The translations under genes and the position numbers were made by a program. A stretch of 64,000 nucleotides of DNA from positions 177,445,401 through 177,509,400 of the forward strand of contig NC_084827.1 in assembly GCF_033115175.1 (NCBI RefSeq), written 5' to 3'. The notes below the pieces were generated by a model. It was not told the DNA's origin. It saw nothing but the letters and a program-made list of their open reading frames with translations, and ran no database searches. Within the stretch, counting starts at the first letter, position 1, and every line of letters starts with the position of its first letter. This DNA comes from Lepus europaeus. Its lineage: Eukaryota > Chordata > Mammalia > Lagomorpha > Leporidae. Of this stretch, positions 21,256 to 32,293 are shown in pieces.

Positions 21256-22009
21256 GCCTTCCCTGAGCCATGGAGGGGTGGAGGGAGGCCCTGGGGGCCG
21301 AGGGACCTGGCTGTGTCTCCCGGAGGCCCACCTTGGCCTTGGAGTCCGCCAGCCCGGCCCGCGGCACGTTTTGCAGCGCCCGAGCCCTCAGAGCCGCTCG
21401 GGCCTGGTGGCACCTCCAGCTGCGCATGAGCTGTGGGCCAGGAGGAAGCTCAGGGCTCCGTGCAGGCAGCAGCGTTGAGAAGCAACTCAGGTGCCAGCCG
21501 CAGACGCCAGGCCCAGACACCCCACGGAGGGCGAACGTGGCAGGAGAGAGAGCCCTTCCTGCCCTCTGGCCTGGGGCCCCTGGAAGGAGCCGCCAGCACG
21601 GGGTGGGGTTGACGAAGGTGGGACTTTCAGTTCACCCAGAAGTCACGTTCTGGGCCCTGAGAGCAGAGGAAGTCACTGTCCCCACCGCAAGCAGCCTCCT
21701 GTGGCCTTGCTCCCCGCTACGCCCTGGGCCGTGTCCCCACCCGTTTGGGTCTCTCTGCCACCAGCCACTCCCCGCCACCCAGATGGGGACATTGCTGAGC
21801 GTGCCGGTTGCTGTTCTAAACTCCCCATCGTGTCCAATGTCAGAGGGAGGCCCTGCTCCCAGACTGGCCTCGGCAGCGCCAGGGCGCACTCGGGAGCGGT
21901 GTGTCCACCTGAGTGTCTCCGGTGGTGTCCCTGGGCTGGCAGCAGGGTCCCTCGGAGCAGCCAGGGCTCAGGCAGCAGAGGGGCGGGTGACAGGTCACAG
22001 ACCCGCTGT

Positions 22010-22115
22010 GCTCTGCATTTATTGGCCCACTTGGTCCCCACAATCTGAAATGCACGAACACCCCATTTTGCAAATAAGGAAACTGAGGCTCGGGCAGGTT
22101 CAAGTGAGAGGCGCC
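22010..22115 (-). mobile_element. MIR element
   Basis: Antisense MIR 3' half identified by CCCCATTTTGCAAATAAGGA followed by AACTGAGGCTCGGGCAGG, the complement of the MIR CCTCAGTTTCC...AAAATGGGG region. Confidence 0.7.
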
Positions 22116-22581
22116 AGCCAAAGCCAAGGCCATCTGCCCCCAGAGACTGCAGCTGAGGACAGGGGACTGTGCAGCCCCTCCTTCCGCCCCTGCTCAGGCA
22201 GGGTGTGCACGTGCCCTGGGGTGGAAGCGAGAGAAGGCGGGGTGTTTACAGGGTCACTCCAGGCGCTGGAAACCAACCCAGGCTCACAGCCGGCTACCAT
22301 CCTGTGCTGGCTGGGTCAGCAGCCCCGCCTCCCAAGGCCGGCTTCCTGTGGCCCCCATCCTCACGCCCCAGGGGAGGGGACACAGGCCGTGGACTGCCCC
22401 CGGGGTGCTGCCCCTGGGGACCCGCTGCCTCCAGGGGCCTTAGGAGGGGAGGCCAGATTCTTGCCAGCATCTCCCAGGCTGGCCCACGTGCCGCTCTCCC
22501 CTGGGCTGGAAGAAGCTCTTGGGGCTGGCTGTGTGCTGAGACTCCCAGGGCTTGGGGTCCCCAGGACCAGGGCCCTGTGGT

Positions 22582-22593
22582 GGGGGGGGGGGG
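22582..22593. repeat. Homopolymer G12
   Basis: Run of 12 G in intron 1. Confidence 0.85.
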
Positions 22594-23906
22594 CTCTCTG
22601 ATTCTCCACAGTGAGCTTTTTAAGGTCCAGGATCCTGGCAGGCAGAGCCGGAGCTGGAGAGGGCCGAGAACCTCCGGGCCAGCAGCCCTGGTTTGCAGGG
22701 CGCAGGCAGAGCTCGGACAGCCGGAGGCCGCCATGTTGGCTGGCGGCGAAGCGGGGCTCCAGGCTGCGCACCCTTATTGCTTCCATCACTCCTTCTCCTG
22801 CTCCTGAGGGAGGTGCCCCTGGCACCCACAAATGCCCACCACCCTCTTGACCCAGCCCACTGCTGAGCTCCAAACACCAGCACCCCCCCACCAGGCAGAC
22901 CTCCCACCACCCAAGCTCAGGGCTCCCCTCTCTCCTCAGCTCCACTGGATGCCCGCTGTAGGCTGTGGGACCCTAGACAGCAAACTTCCCAAAAAGCTCG
23001 GGACTGCACACACCTGCTACCCCTGATGTTGCCAATTAGATGGAGCTTTAAGAACTGGAAAGCAACTGAATGAATGACAGCTGTCATCTCCCAGCAGCCC
23101 AGTTCCTGAAAGCATCCTTGAACACCAAGCGGGCAGGAACATATATTTAAAAAAAAAAAAAAAGCCAGTCCTTTTCAGCTAAGGGAACTAATTTCTCAAA
23201 GCCAGAAGGCCCCGCGCTTGATCTTCTCTGGTCCCTGCGGATGGCTGAAAGCCAGCTGCACCTGCCTGACCATGGCCTGGTACCTGGGAACCACAGGAGA
23301 AGGCCCTGGGCAGGCAGGCCCGGGCAGACTGGGTTCCAAAAGCAGCAGGCTTTGCTCTCCGGTGGTCCCCGGGGAGGTGCTGTGGGGCTGCCATGCCAGG
23401 CCTCTGAAAGGGATCCGGGCTGCAAGAGGCAGACACAGGCACCCTGCTGCTCCGGAAACATCCCCAAGTGGGGACAGGCCATGTGCCCCAGCCCCCACAG
23501 GAGCCCAGGGCTGTGTTCCCTCCCAGGTCCCCTCTGGTGAGCGAGGGGACAGTGGCTGGGCATCACCAGTTGAGCACAGGGACTCCTGCCTGCCTGGGTG
23601 GTTTGCGAAGTTGTAGCTGGGACCTGCAGAGTGGAAAGAAGTGAGGTCCCCTCTAGTGGTTCAGTTGTGTTGGGCAGCTGCTGGGACAGGGGGAGCTGAG
23701 GCCACCGGGCTGCAGCGGTGGCTGGGGACTGCCTGAGGCCTGGCTGTGTTCGCGAAGGCAGTGTCTGGGGTGAGACGCAGCCAGGACTGCTGCACAGACT
23801 AAGGAGGGGGCTGTGGGGCTCTTGAGTAGTGCCTAGAGGTGTATGTCGTGGTCCCTGTTCTCAGGTCAAACTCCTAGTAATGAATCCTCAAGAAAATCAC
23901 AAATTA

Positions 23907-23918
23907 GGGGGGGGGGGG
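23907..23918. repeat. Homopolymer G12
   Basis: Run of 12 G following AAATTA in intron 1. Confidence 0.85.
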
Positions 23919-24230
23919 AGGAAGAGGATGGAATTTAACTATTTAAATAGAGCTGGGGGTGGGGCCAGGGACATGGCAAAAGGCAAGGATGCGCTTGGGT
24001 GCTGGCCTCGTGACGTTGGGGGGCACATCCGCCCCGCGCCCAGCACGACTTTCATTCCCTGGAGAGAGAGGGCAGCCCCTGGCCTACTGCTGGGCAGGAA
24101 AGCTTGGATCTTTCCCAGGATACTCAGTCTGAAGGCAGCCTGGCACTCCATCCCTGGGGACAGCACCGGCGTGGGAAGACCCTGGCAGACCACTACGCGG
24201 CTTGAGCCCAGCTCTGCCACCTTGCGGGGC

Positions 24231-24245
24231 GGGGGGGGGGGGGGG
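24231..24245. repeat. Homopolymer G15
   Basis: Run of 15 G, preceded by GCGGGGC. Confidence 0.9.
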
Positions 24246-24711
24246 ACTTGGGAATGTGAGGGGCAGTGAGCTCCTCTGGATGGGGCCTGGGTCACCCTCA
24301 CTGGCCCCCCAGCATGTTGGCTCCTGGGGTCCACTTTGCATAAGACAGAGGGCCAGTGGGCTCTGTGCAGGGGTGCCCCTCCTGAGTGTTGCCCCTGCGT
24401 GCGAGCCCAGGAGAGAGCGATGCCTCGGGGGAGATCTATATTTAACTCATCAGGGCGTCTCTGGGGTGAGGTGACTCAGAGCAGCCATGCTGCTTCTCCA
24501 AGCGTTCTGTGCACCTGCCCAGCACTCCGGGGCAGTCCTCTGGACACGGGTAGATGCTGGCTCTGACAGGTCAAGTTCACCTGTACACGGACATCAACCC
24601 CTCTCCACTGAATGGCCTGTCTCCCTGGGCTGCGGGCCCTGTGTGATGTGATCCTGCCCACTGGGCCTTTCTCCTGGCTCCCGGGATGGAGGCCCGTGGG
24701 GCTGTGCTTTC

Positions 24712-25856
24712 TCAATTGAAACAGAATTCATATGCCACCCAACCATCCTTTTTTCTTTTTTTTTTCTTTTATTCATTTATTTTTTTGACAGGCAGTTAGT
24801 TAGTGAGAGAGAGAGACAGAGAGAAAGATCTTCCTTCCATTGGTTCACCCCCAAAATGGTCACCACAGCCAGCACGCTGCACCGATCCGAAGCCAGGAGC
24901 CAGGTGCTTCCTCCTGGTCTCCCATGTGGGTGCAGGGGCCCAAGCACTTGGGCCATCCTCCACTGCCTTCCTGGGCCACAGCAGAGAGCTGGACTGGAAG
25001 AGGAGCAACCGGGACAGAATCCGGCACCCCAACCGGGACTAGAACCTGGTGTGCCAGCGCCGCAGGCGGAGGATTAGCCTAGTGAGCCATGGCGCTGGCC
25101 AATCCTTTTTTCTAGCTGCAGTTCCGTGGTTTATAGTGCATTCGCAGTGTTGAGCAATGTAATTCCAGTAAAAGACCTCTGAAAGAAATCGTGTGCCCGT
25201 TCACAATCCCCCCACCCACCTCCTGCCAGCCCTGGCAACAGCCCATTGCTTCGTGTCTGAGGACGGGCCTGTCCTGGGAATTCCATGTATCTGTTATTCT
25301 CTGTCATCCGTGGCCTTTGGTCCGGACGTTGTCACGTGGCATCACGCTTGGAAGGCTCATTCATGGCGAGACGTGAGCCATTGCATTCAGAGTTTGATGC
25401 GCCCTTGTGTGGGGAGGCCGTACTTGTCCGGTCATCAGGCCACGGACGCTGGAGCTGTTCCCACTCCGTGGCTTTGGTGAATCCTATCTGGAATCGCAGC
25501 GCTGTGGACATCCATGGTCAGTAGCCCGGGGTCTATAGCCGGGAGTGGACTTCTGGAGTGTGTGCTTATCTTCTGTTTCGCGTGTTGAGCAATGGCTGCG
25601 CTGGCTCCCCTGGCAACGGCACCATCCGCACTCACATCAGCAGCACCGAGCGTTCCGGTGTTTCCACCTTCTCCCCGACGCTGGTTGCCATCTCTCTGCT
25701 GATGGAGGGTGTGAGACAGCATCTTGTGGCTTCCATTCGCGTTTTCCTATTGACTAACAAAATTGACCGTCTGCAGGTGCACATTAGCCGTCTGTGTGTC
25801 TTACTGGGAGAAATGTCTATCTGGGCCCTTTGTACATTTAAAAAATTGGGTTATTT
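24712..25856 (-). mobile_element. Antisense L1M remnant, split by a CSINE
   Basis: Decayed antisense LINE-1. Landmarks in order: GAATTCATATGCCACCCAAC (24724), GTGGTTTATAGTGCATTCGC (25127), CCAGCCCTGGCAACAGCCCA (25226), the TTCATGGCG...TGAGCC block (about 25360), and GAGAAATGTCTATCTGGGCC then AAAAAATTGGGTTATTTGTC (25808-25859). These follow the complement of the L1M 3' part in the correct order. A CSINE at 24757-25101 interrupts it. Confidence 0.72.
24757..25101 (-). mobile_element. CSINE (CACCCCCAA subfamily) with 12-bp TSD
   Basis: Antisense full-length copy inserted into the L1M remnant. An exact duplication ATCCTTTTTTCT flanks it at 24745-24756 and 25102-25113. Confidence 0.95.
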
Positions 25857-26779
25857 GTCTTTCTGCTGGCGTCACTGGGAGGTGACGTGGGAGGGCGTGG
25901 GCAGCACACACCGTCCACGGCCGAGACTCAGCGAGCACCTGCTGAGCGCCCTGCGTGCTCCAAGTGCTGCCGGCCAATGACGTCTTAGGAGCTAAAAGCG
26001 AGCGGTGACATCTGGGAAGTGGGAACCACCGACAGCGGCAGTGTCGCGCCCAGGACTTCCTGCAGGCCTCGGGAGACACTGGGCTGTCGCGTGGGCCTCC
26101 TCAGAGGAAGTGCTCGGAGAGACCTAGACAGGAAGAGGACATGAATGACGCACAAGTGGCCACCGGCTGTGGGGCCGGGGCTGGGGCCAGGCAGCTTGAG
26201 TGAGGGAGGGGTCTGGGAGGACGGGCAGGTGGCGCCAGGTAGAGGGGAGATGAAATCAGAGGACCAGAAGGCTGGGTGGGAGGGAGGGGCCGAGGGACAG
26301 AGGCTTGGGCTCTGAGCAAGCCAAGGAGAAGCAGGGCGGGGAGGAGCCAAGCCCATTGTCTCCTGCTCAGCTCGCACCCTCTGTCCCCGAGGACTAGAAA
26401 AAGCATCCTATTAACAAGTCCCAGGACCCAACCTGTTGGTGCTCGGTTGCTTATTATAAATAACGGCAGAGGGTGCTGCCCAGGAGGACCTGCTAGCCAC
26501 CGGCCAGGGATGCACTTTGCAGAGGGAGGGGCTGGCCCGGCCGAAGGGCCAAGGTCATGGTCAGGGCTAGGTGCAAAGGCACAACCCCAAAACTGCTATT
26601 AAGTCTTGTGGCCCAAGAGTACCAACGTAAGGCAGAGAATTGCGCGTCACGGGACGCACATCAAACACGGGTCATTTGTCCGGGTACCTCTCATCCTCTC
26701 CCCCTCGCCACAGCTTGTACGATCTCCCTTTGGTGGCTCCCTTTTCTCTGTGAGTAACAAGGTTCCGACTGAGTTGGAA
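25857..26779. other. Intron 1 segment, possible L2-like start
   Basis: Around 25925-25960, CAGCGAGCACCTGCTGAGCG resembles the GAGCACCTACTATGTGCC block of old L2/MIR-type repeats, but too little is preserved to assign it. The remainder is unassigned. Confidence 0.35.
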
Positions 26780-27420
26780 TTTCTTCCTAAATATCACACT
26801 TAATGGATGTGTGGGATTCCACTACACAACGCCACCCTTTATGAAATAATCCCATTGTTAGACATTTCCCAATGTATAAATGTGGCAGTGAGGCCCGGCT
26901 TTGTGCAAACATGTTATCTCTTCTTGTTGCAAACTCCTGAGGGGGGGATCAAAGGACAGGAATGGTTTAAGGTTCTTGAAACAGAAAGACAAATTGCTTT
27001 CCCATCTCCTCTCCTAAATATCTTCATTGTTATGTTGCTAGGTGAAAGTTGGCTGCTACTCATTTGATTTGCATTTGATTGCAGTTTTGTTGAAGAACTT
27101 ATCTGATAGCGTTATTGAACTCAAAAATCCCTCCTTTGTGAAAATTCTCTTTGCTGTTTTTCTATGGTATCTGTCATTTTCTGTTATCTGCTTGCTGGAG
27201 TTGTTTATGTAATATTTCCTGCAAATATTTTCACCCCAGTTTACCTTTAAACTTTGTGCCTTTAAAAAAAAAACACTGAGAGATTATAAAGGTTTTTTAT
27301 AGTAAAGTTCATCAGTTTTTTTCTCTTATGGTTTCTCCTTTGGCTTATCCATGTAGGGAATCTCTGCAGACAGAAATCTACTTATCTCCTCCTATGGGAG
27401 ACGGAACGGTTATGACGGGG
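26780..27420 (-). mobile_element. Antisense L1 (L1M-type) remnant, 3' part
   Basis: The order ATGTGTGGGATTCCACTACA, then the ATTTCCCAATGTATAAATG region, GCAAATATTTTCACCCCAGT (27222) and CTTATGGTTTCTCCTTTGGC (27326) mirrors the complement of the end of L1 ORF2 and the 3' UTR. It is the left part of a larger composite element continuing to about 29330. Confidence 0.65.
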
Positions 27421-27635
27421 CCCTTGGGGCTAACGTGAGGGTACTTCAAAGTGTTGTTAGAAAATGAAATTAACAGGTAACTTTACTTGGGATACAGAAC
27501 AAATTTGAGAACCATCATATGTACAGTCTTCAAAAAGTTTATGGAGAAAATTTTGAAAAAACTAGGAATAGAGTTTCATTTCCTTTGAAGCCCGATAAAC
27601 TTACCTTTAAACTCTGTTTTTCCCCAAACTTTTGG
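27421..27635. mobile_element. Unassigned old repeat with internal copies
   Basis: Two related blocks, GGGTACTTCAAAGTGTTG (27438) and CAGTCTTCAAAAAGTTTATG (27523), are each followed by GAAAAT-rich sequence. A later TAAACTTACCTTTAAA resembles the complement of the start. The layout suggests a mariner-like or composite fossil, but I cannot name it. It interrupts or abuts the antisense L1. Confidence 0.35.
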
Positions 27636-28179
27636 CTAATGGGATGCACCGTCTGGGGGTCCCCAGGGTCGGGGTTATCCAGGGGCTTCTGGCCCCTAGG
27701 GCAGTGAGGACTCTGACAGTCACGCTGTCGCACTGTGGCCTGGGGAGGCGTGCTGTGAGTCCCCTCTCTGATGCAAAGCTAGGGTGCCCACTCAAGGGAC
27801 TCCGCTCCTTGGGCTCCAAGCCCTTGATGGCCGTGGATACCCCCTGCAGCTTGGGCCATCAGTGCGGGGCATCTGTCCATGTAGGGGGTGCCTGCTGGGG
27901 CTCTCCTGTGCACCCTCTCCCTGTCTCAGGGCGTTCCCTAGCCGGGGCGCAGGGCTCACGGCTGCCGGCTGGGTCTGCTCCTCTCCCTGTGATGCCCTCC
28001 CAGGCCTCCGATCCTACAGCGGCTCTGCAGGGTGCTGGGGTTCTTCCCTGGGCACGCACACTTGCTGCTCTGGTTGTCCTCCGGGGACGTGGAGGTGAAA
28101 CTGGGAGCCTCCATTGGGCCATCTTTGCAAAAGCTCCAGGAATAGGAAGTTGTCTCTGTTGCCCATTTGCCCTGTTCTC
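27636..28179. other. Unique GC-rich segment inside the L1 composite
   Basis: GC-rich sequence between two AT-rich antisense L1 parts. It is compositionally foreign to its neighbours and no repeat family is recognised. Confidence 0.4.
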
Positions 28180-29330
28180 TGTGTGTCTAATTTTCTTACC
28201 CCAGTATCACACTAAATGCCTTGCCACAGTTTGATAACACATTTTATTTTAGGGGGTTCGTATCTATCCTTTCCAAATATTCTTCTGGTGAACCAGATAA
28301 TTTTTTCAAATTGGAATTAAAAAAAAAAACACTTGGAAATTTGATGGGAATTGCATGAAATCCATGATATCATTTGTGAAAACTGACCTTTTAGTAGCAT
28401 TCAGTTCTTCTTAACAGCCACTATGCTTGTCTTTATTATTCGCAATGTTCTTCCTATCGATCCTGTATATTTCTCATTACACGGATGTCTGTTTTACATT
28501 TTTGCTACTACTGCTAATATCCTTTCCCCTAGCAGGCAGTTCGTGCCCTGATACATTGGCCCTAGGGTTTCCTTTCCTACTCGCTATTTCAGTTTTCCAG
28601 TCGTTTCTCTTAGGTCTTCTTCCTACACCGTCATGTTGCCTACCAGTGATGCTATTCAGTGGTCTCCTTCCAAATAGTGGTAACTCTTATTCGGAGTTCA
28701 GAATGGGCCAGAATTTTTTTTATCACAGCGGGGGATATTGATAAAAGAAAATATCTACCCCAGGGGGAAGTCCTGTGAGAATCACGCCTGGGAGGGACTC
28801 GATACGGTGTCCATGATGGGAGGAAAGTGTCTGTCCGTCACGGGGGTCCCTCACCTTCTGAGGAGTTCTGAAGGGCTGAGCCCTGATTTTTCTCAAGCAC
28901 CTGTTGGTGCCCTGATGGTTTCATCATGTCCCTTGCTTCTCCTGGTGTCGTAGCTTAATGTTATATATTTCCTTAGACAAAACCATTTTTGCATGATTAA
29001 AAGAAACTATTCTTGCTAATGATAATGTCTCCCTGTGCCCTACAGTTAGGGCTTTGTGTACATACGTGCTCATAGATGAGATGGATGTGATTTGGGTCGT
29101 CCCACGGTCAGAGACTCATGTAAGTTTTGTAAAATATCCTGAGAGCCCTGTGTGAGGCATCATGGGCCGATTTCTGAAATGTTGGCAGTATTTGGGCAAA
29201 TCCACTTCTGCTCATGGCCGTGTGTAGAGATAATCCCTGAGTACGTACTTCTATGTCTTCTTGGGTATTGATTTATGCCTTTTTTTTATTTCCGCTCTTG
29301 ACCCTTTTGACACAGTATATGCACTTGTCA
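28180..29330 (-). mobile_element. Antisense L1 ORF2 remnant
   Basis: Recognised by GAAATTTGATGGGAATTGCA (28336) and the downstream order TTATTATTCGCAATGTTCTT, then CATTGGCCCTAGGGTTTCC, then GTGTACATACGTGCTCATAG (29056). These are counterparts of antisense L1 reverse-transcriptase sequence. It is heavily decayed with no surviving frame. Confidence 0.6.
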
Positions 29331-29560
29331 GAGAGTAATTCATCTGTTTCCAACTTCTCCGGGCTCTGTCACGCGGGCTTCTCGCTCTATCTCCCCTCTT
29401 CAGTTCTAACTCTGTTTGCGGCCAGGCTCCCAGCCGGAAACCGATGACAGGCTCCAAAGGGGCCACAGGCCTGGGGACAGAGAAGCCAGCAGCCTGGGGC
29501 CGAGAAGGCAGGGGAGGGGCTGCAGTGGGTGTGTGCAGACCCGGGGCAGGGGAGCAGGGA

Positions 29561-29598
29561 CACACACACACCCACCACCACCACCACCACCACCCCCG
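29561..29598. repeat. Compound (CA)n-(CAC)n microsatellite
   Basis: About six CA units run directly into about nine CAC/CCA units and end in a C-rich block. Confidence 0.9.
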
Positions 29599-29833
29599 CC
29601 CCACTATCCGTTCTGCCCCTGCCTCCCACTGGCCAACCCTGGGTGGGGGAGCCCAAGGAGGCCACTTCCTGGAGCTGAGCCCGCTGGGAGAGGGGAGGGG
29701 CAGGCAGGCGGAGAGGGCCCCGCCCACTTGCATGTGAGTCTGCTTCTCTCTCCTTGTCAGAGGTTTGCTCACTTACTTTCCTGCTTTCCAGGGCACCTTC
29801 ATTTGGGCTTATTTACCGGTTCTGCTTTTTGTT

Positions 29834-29935
29834 TTTATATGTATTTATTTATTATATATTTATACAATAATATATTATATTTTATATAATATATGTAATA
29901 TTATATATTTTATATTTATATAAATATATAGAGAA
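29834..29935. repeat. AT-rich low-complexity tract
   Basis: About 100 bp almost entirely A and T, dominated by TATATA and TATTTA steps, with many self-complementary segments. Confidence 0.85.
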
Positions 29936-30020
29936 ATAACTCAGGAAGCCCCTCCCTGTTGCATTTGCATCTGTCTCTATATTCTTCATCTTCTGGATCA
30001 TCTGATTCAAAGTTAAAAGA

Positions 30021-30318
30021 TTATTTTTTTTCTAATTTATTTGAAAGGCAGAGAGAGACGCACAAAGAGATTATCCAGCCACTGGTTCGCTCCCCAAATG
30101 CCTGAAACAGCTGGCCCTGGGTCAGGCCCAAACCAGGAATTTGCCACTCAATCCGGGTCTCCCATGTGGGTGGCGCCAGGGACCCAAGGACTTGAGCTGT
30201 CACCTGCGCTTCCCAGGGTGCACATCGGCCGGAAGCTGGAACAGGGAGGGAAACCGGGACTTGAACCCAGATGGTACTCTGGGGTACAGCGTCCTAACCG
30301 CTGCGTAAGCCCACCCCT
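30021..30318 (-). mobile_element. Old CSINE
   Basis: Diverged antisense copy: TAATTTATTTGAAAGGCAGA tail, CCACTGGTTCGCTCCCCAAA, TCTCCCATGTGGGTGGCG and a worn head end. The GA block is short. Confidence 0.82.
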
Positions 30319-30952
30319 CGCCCCCGTTTGATCATCTCCGTGGGGATTCCTCAGGTATCTCTGCCTCAGTAACTTTCTCCAGACACAGGGGGCGATTTCC
30401 CGCCCTGCTGCAGGCTTAATTCCGACTCTGAACTGCTTGGTTGCTTTTGTTTTTTTGTTTTTTTGTTTTTTTTCCATTTCTGGTCTGTTCTTTTTCTCAG
30501 CGTGTTCAATTTTCACAGCCGACTCCCCGTTTCAGAGGGGCTTGGTCTTAAACCGTACAGAGTTCACAAATCGGATTTCTCTGAAATGCTTTGCTTTCTG
30601 TTTCTGAGCGGCGATTCTGTGGGGGATGGCGGGCACCCTGCGCATCCCTGGGGAAACGGTGCCCCGGCCTGGGTGGCCATGTTTGCACACGTCTGCTGAG
30701 CTTGCCGCTCCAACCCAGAGCTGCCGGGAAGCAGGGCGTCCTCCTAGAGATCTGAGTGGGTTTCTGCCCGAATCCTCTTCCCAATGAGGAAGGCTGGCCG
30801 GGATGGGGGTGGGAGACGCCCGGTCCTGCGGCAGCTGATGGCGGGCGCTCCTCCGGGGCCCACTCCTGGGCTTTTGCTCCTTGTAGCTGTTGGGCAGAGA
30901 CTGACTGAGAGGGCCGCGTGCTTCCTGGGAGGGTGCTGTGCTTCTGACGATA

Positions 30953-31900
30953 CTCTCACCTGTGCACCCCCACCTGTCCTCACCTCCTCCCCCTGCCTCT
31001 CACCTGTGCACCCCCACCTGTCCTCACCTCCTCACCCTACCTCTCACCTGTGCACCCCTACCTGTCCTCACCTCCTCCCCCTACCTCTCACCTGTGCACC
31101 CCCACCTGTCCTCACCTCCTCCCCCTGCCTCTCACCTGCGCACCCCCACCTGTCCTCACCTCCTCCCCCTGCCTCTCACCTGCGCACCCCCACCTGTCCT
31201 CACCTCCTCCCCCTGCCTCTCATCTGCGCACCCCCACCTGTCCTCACCTCCTCCCCCTACCTCTCACCTGCGCACCCCCACCTGTCCTCACCTCCTCCCC
31301 CTGCCTCTCACCTGCGCACCCCCACCTGTCCTCACCTCCTCCCCCAGCTTCTCACCTGTGCACCCCCACCTGTCCTCACCTCCTCCCCCTGCCTCTCACC
31401 TGCACACCCCCACCTGTCCTCACCTCCTCCCCCTGCCTCTCACCTGAGCACCCTCACCTGTCCTCACCTCCTCCCCCTGCCTCTCACCTGCGCACCCCCA
31501 CCTGGCCTCACCTCCTCCCCCTACCTCTCACCTGCGCACCCCCACCTGTCCTCACCTCCTCCCCCTGCCTCTCTCCTGCGCACCCCCACCTGTCCTCACC
31601 TCCTCCCCCTGCCTCTCACCTGCGCACCCCCACCTGTCCTCACCTCCTCCCCCTGCCTCTCACCTGCGCACCCCCACCTGTCCTCACCTCCTCCCCCTGC
31701 CTCTCTCCTGTGCACCCCCACCTGTCCTCACCTCCTCCCCCTGCCTCTCACCTGCGCACCCCCACCTGTCCTCACCTCCTCCCCCTGCCTCTCACCCGTG
31801 CACCCCCACCTGTCCTCACCTCCTCCCCCTGCCTCTCACCTGAGCACCCCCACCTGTCCTCACCTCCTCCCCCTGCCTCTCTCCTGCGCACCCCCACCTG
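30953..31900. repeat. 44-bp tandem array, 21 units plus a partial
   Basis: Unit starts checked at 30953, 30997, 31041, 31569 and 31877 all fit exact 44-bp spacing, so 21 units carry no net insertion or deletion. Variation is mainly substitution at the single CpG of the unit (CTGCGCAC to CTGTGCAC or CTGCACAC) and A-to-T/C changes in CTCTCACC. Confidence 0.95.
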
Positions 31901-31910
31901 TCCTCTCTTC

Positions 31911-32123
31911 CAAACCCCTGCCTCTCACTGCTCACCCCACCTCTCACCTGCTCACCCCTACCTCTCATTACTCACCCCTACCTCTCACCTGCTCACCCCC
32001 TACCTCTCACTATTCACCCCTACCTCTCACCTGCTCATCCCTGTCTCCCACTGTTCATCTCACCTCTCACTGCTCACCCCTACCTCTCACTGCTCACCCC
32101 ACCTCTCACCTGCTCACCCCTGC
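31911..32123. repeat. 20-bp derived array (first block)
   Basis: Around ten units of 19-22 bp such as CCTCTCACTGCTCACCCCA and CCTCTCACCTGCTCACCCCT, homologous to the first 20 bp of the 44-mer. Length and sequence vary more than in the 44-mer block. Confidence 0.85.
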
Positions 32124-32280
32124 CTCTCACCTGCGCACCCCCAACCTGTCCTCACCTCCTCCCCCAGCTTCTCACCTGTGCACCCCCACCTGTCCTCACC
32201 TCCTCCCCCTGCTTCTCACCTGAGCACCCCCACCTGTCCTCACCTCCTCCCCCTGCCTCTCACCTGCGCACCCCCACCTG
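32124..32280. repeat. Second 44-bp block
   Basis: Three full units and a partial. The first has one extra A (45 bp), and two begin CTTCTCACC instead of CTCTCACC. Confidence 0.85.
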
Positions 32281-32293
32281 TCCTCTCTTCCAA

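Larger units (their letters stand above)
20880..21260. other. INPP5D: CpG-rich region over INPP5D promoter and exon 1
   Basis: By eye about 30 CpG dinucleotides occur in 380 bp of GC-rich DNA, far denser than the flanks. It spans the presumed promoter, the 5' UTR and the first coding exon, as a small promoter CpG island would. The count was manual. Confidence 0.65.
21256..24711. other. Intron 1, GC-rich repeat-poor start
   Basis: Unique GC-rich DNA with a MIR (22010-22115), G12 runs (22582 and 23907), an A/T run near 23148 and a G15 run (24231-24245). Long open frames here reflect high GC and show no domain. No CSINE or L1 body is recognised. Confidence 0.5.

Noticed and set aside
21010-21429. 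Alternative frame over exon 1 starting with a poly-Ala peptide
   Set aside because: It begins at a GTG in the 5' UTR and is a shadow of the GCA/GCC-rich leader. The INPP5D frame is fixed by Kozak context, protein match and splicing.
21270-22601. 443-codon open frame starting 24 bp into intron 1
   Set aside because: GC-rich intron with few stops. The frame crosses an antisense MIR (22010-22115), and no domain or conserved peptide is seen.
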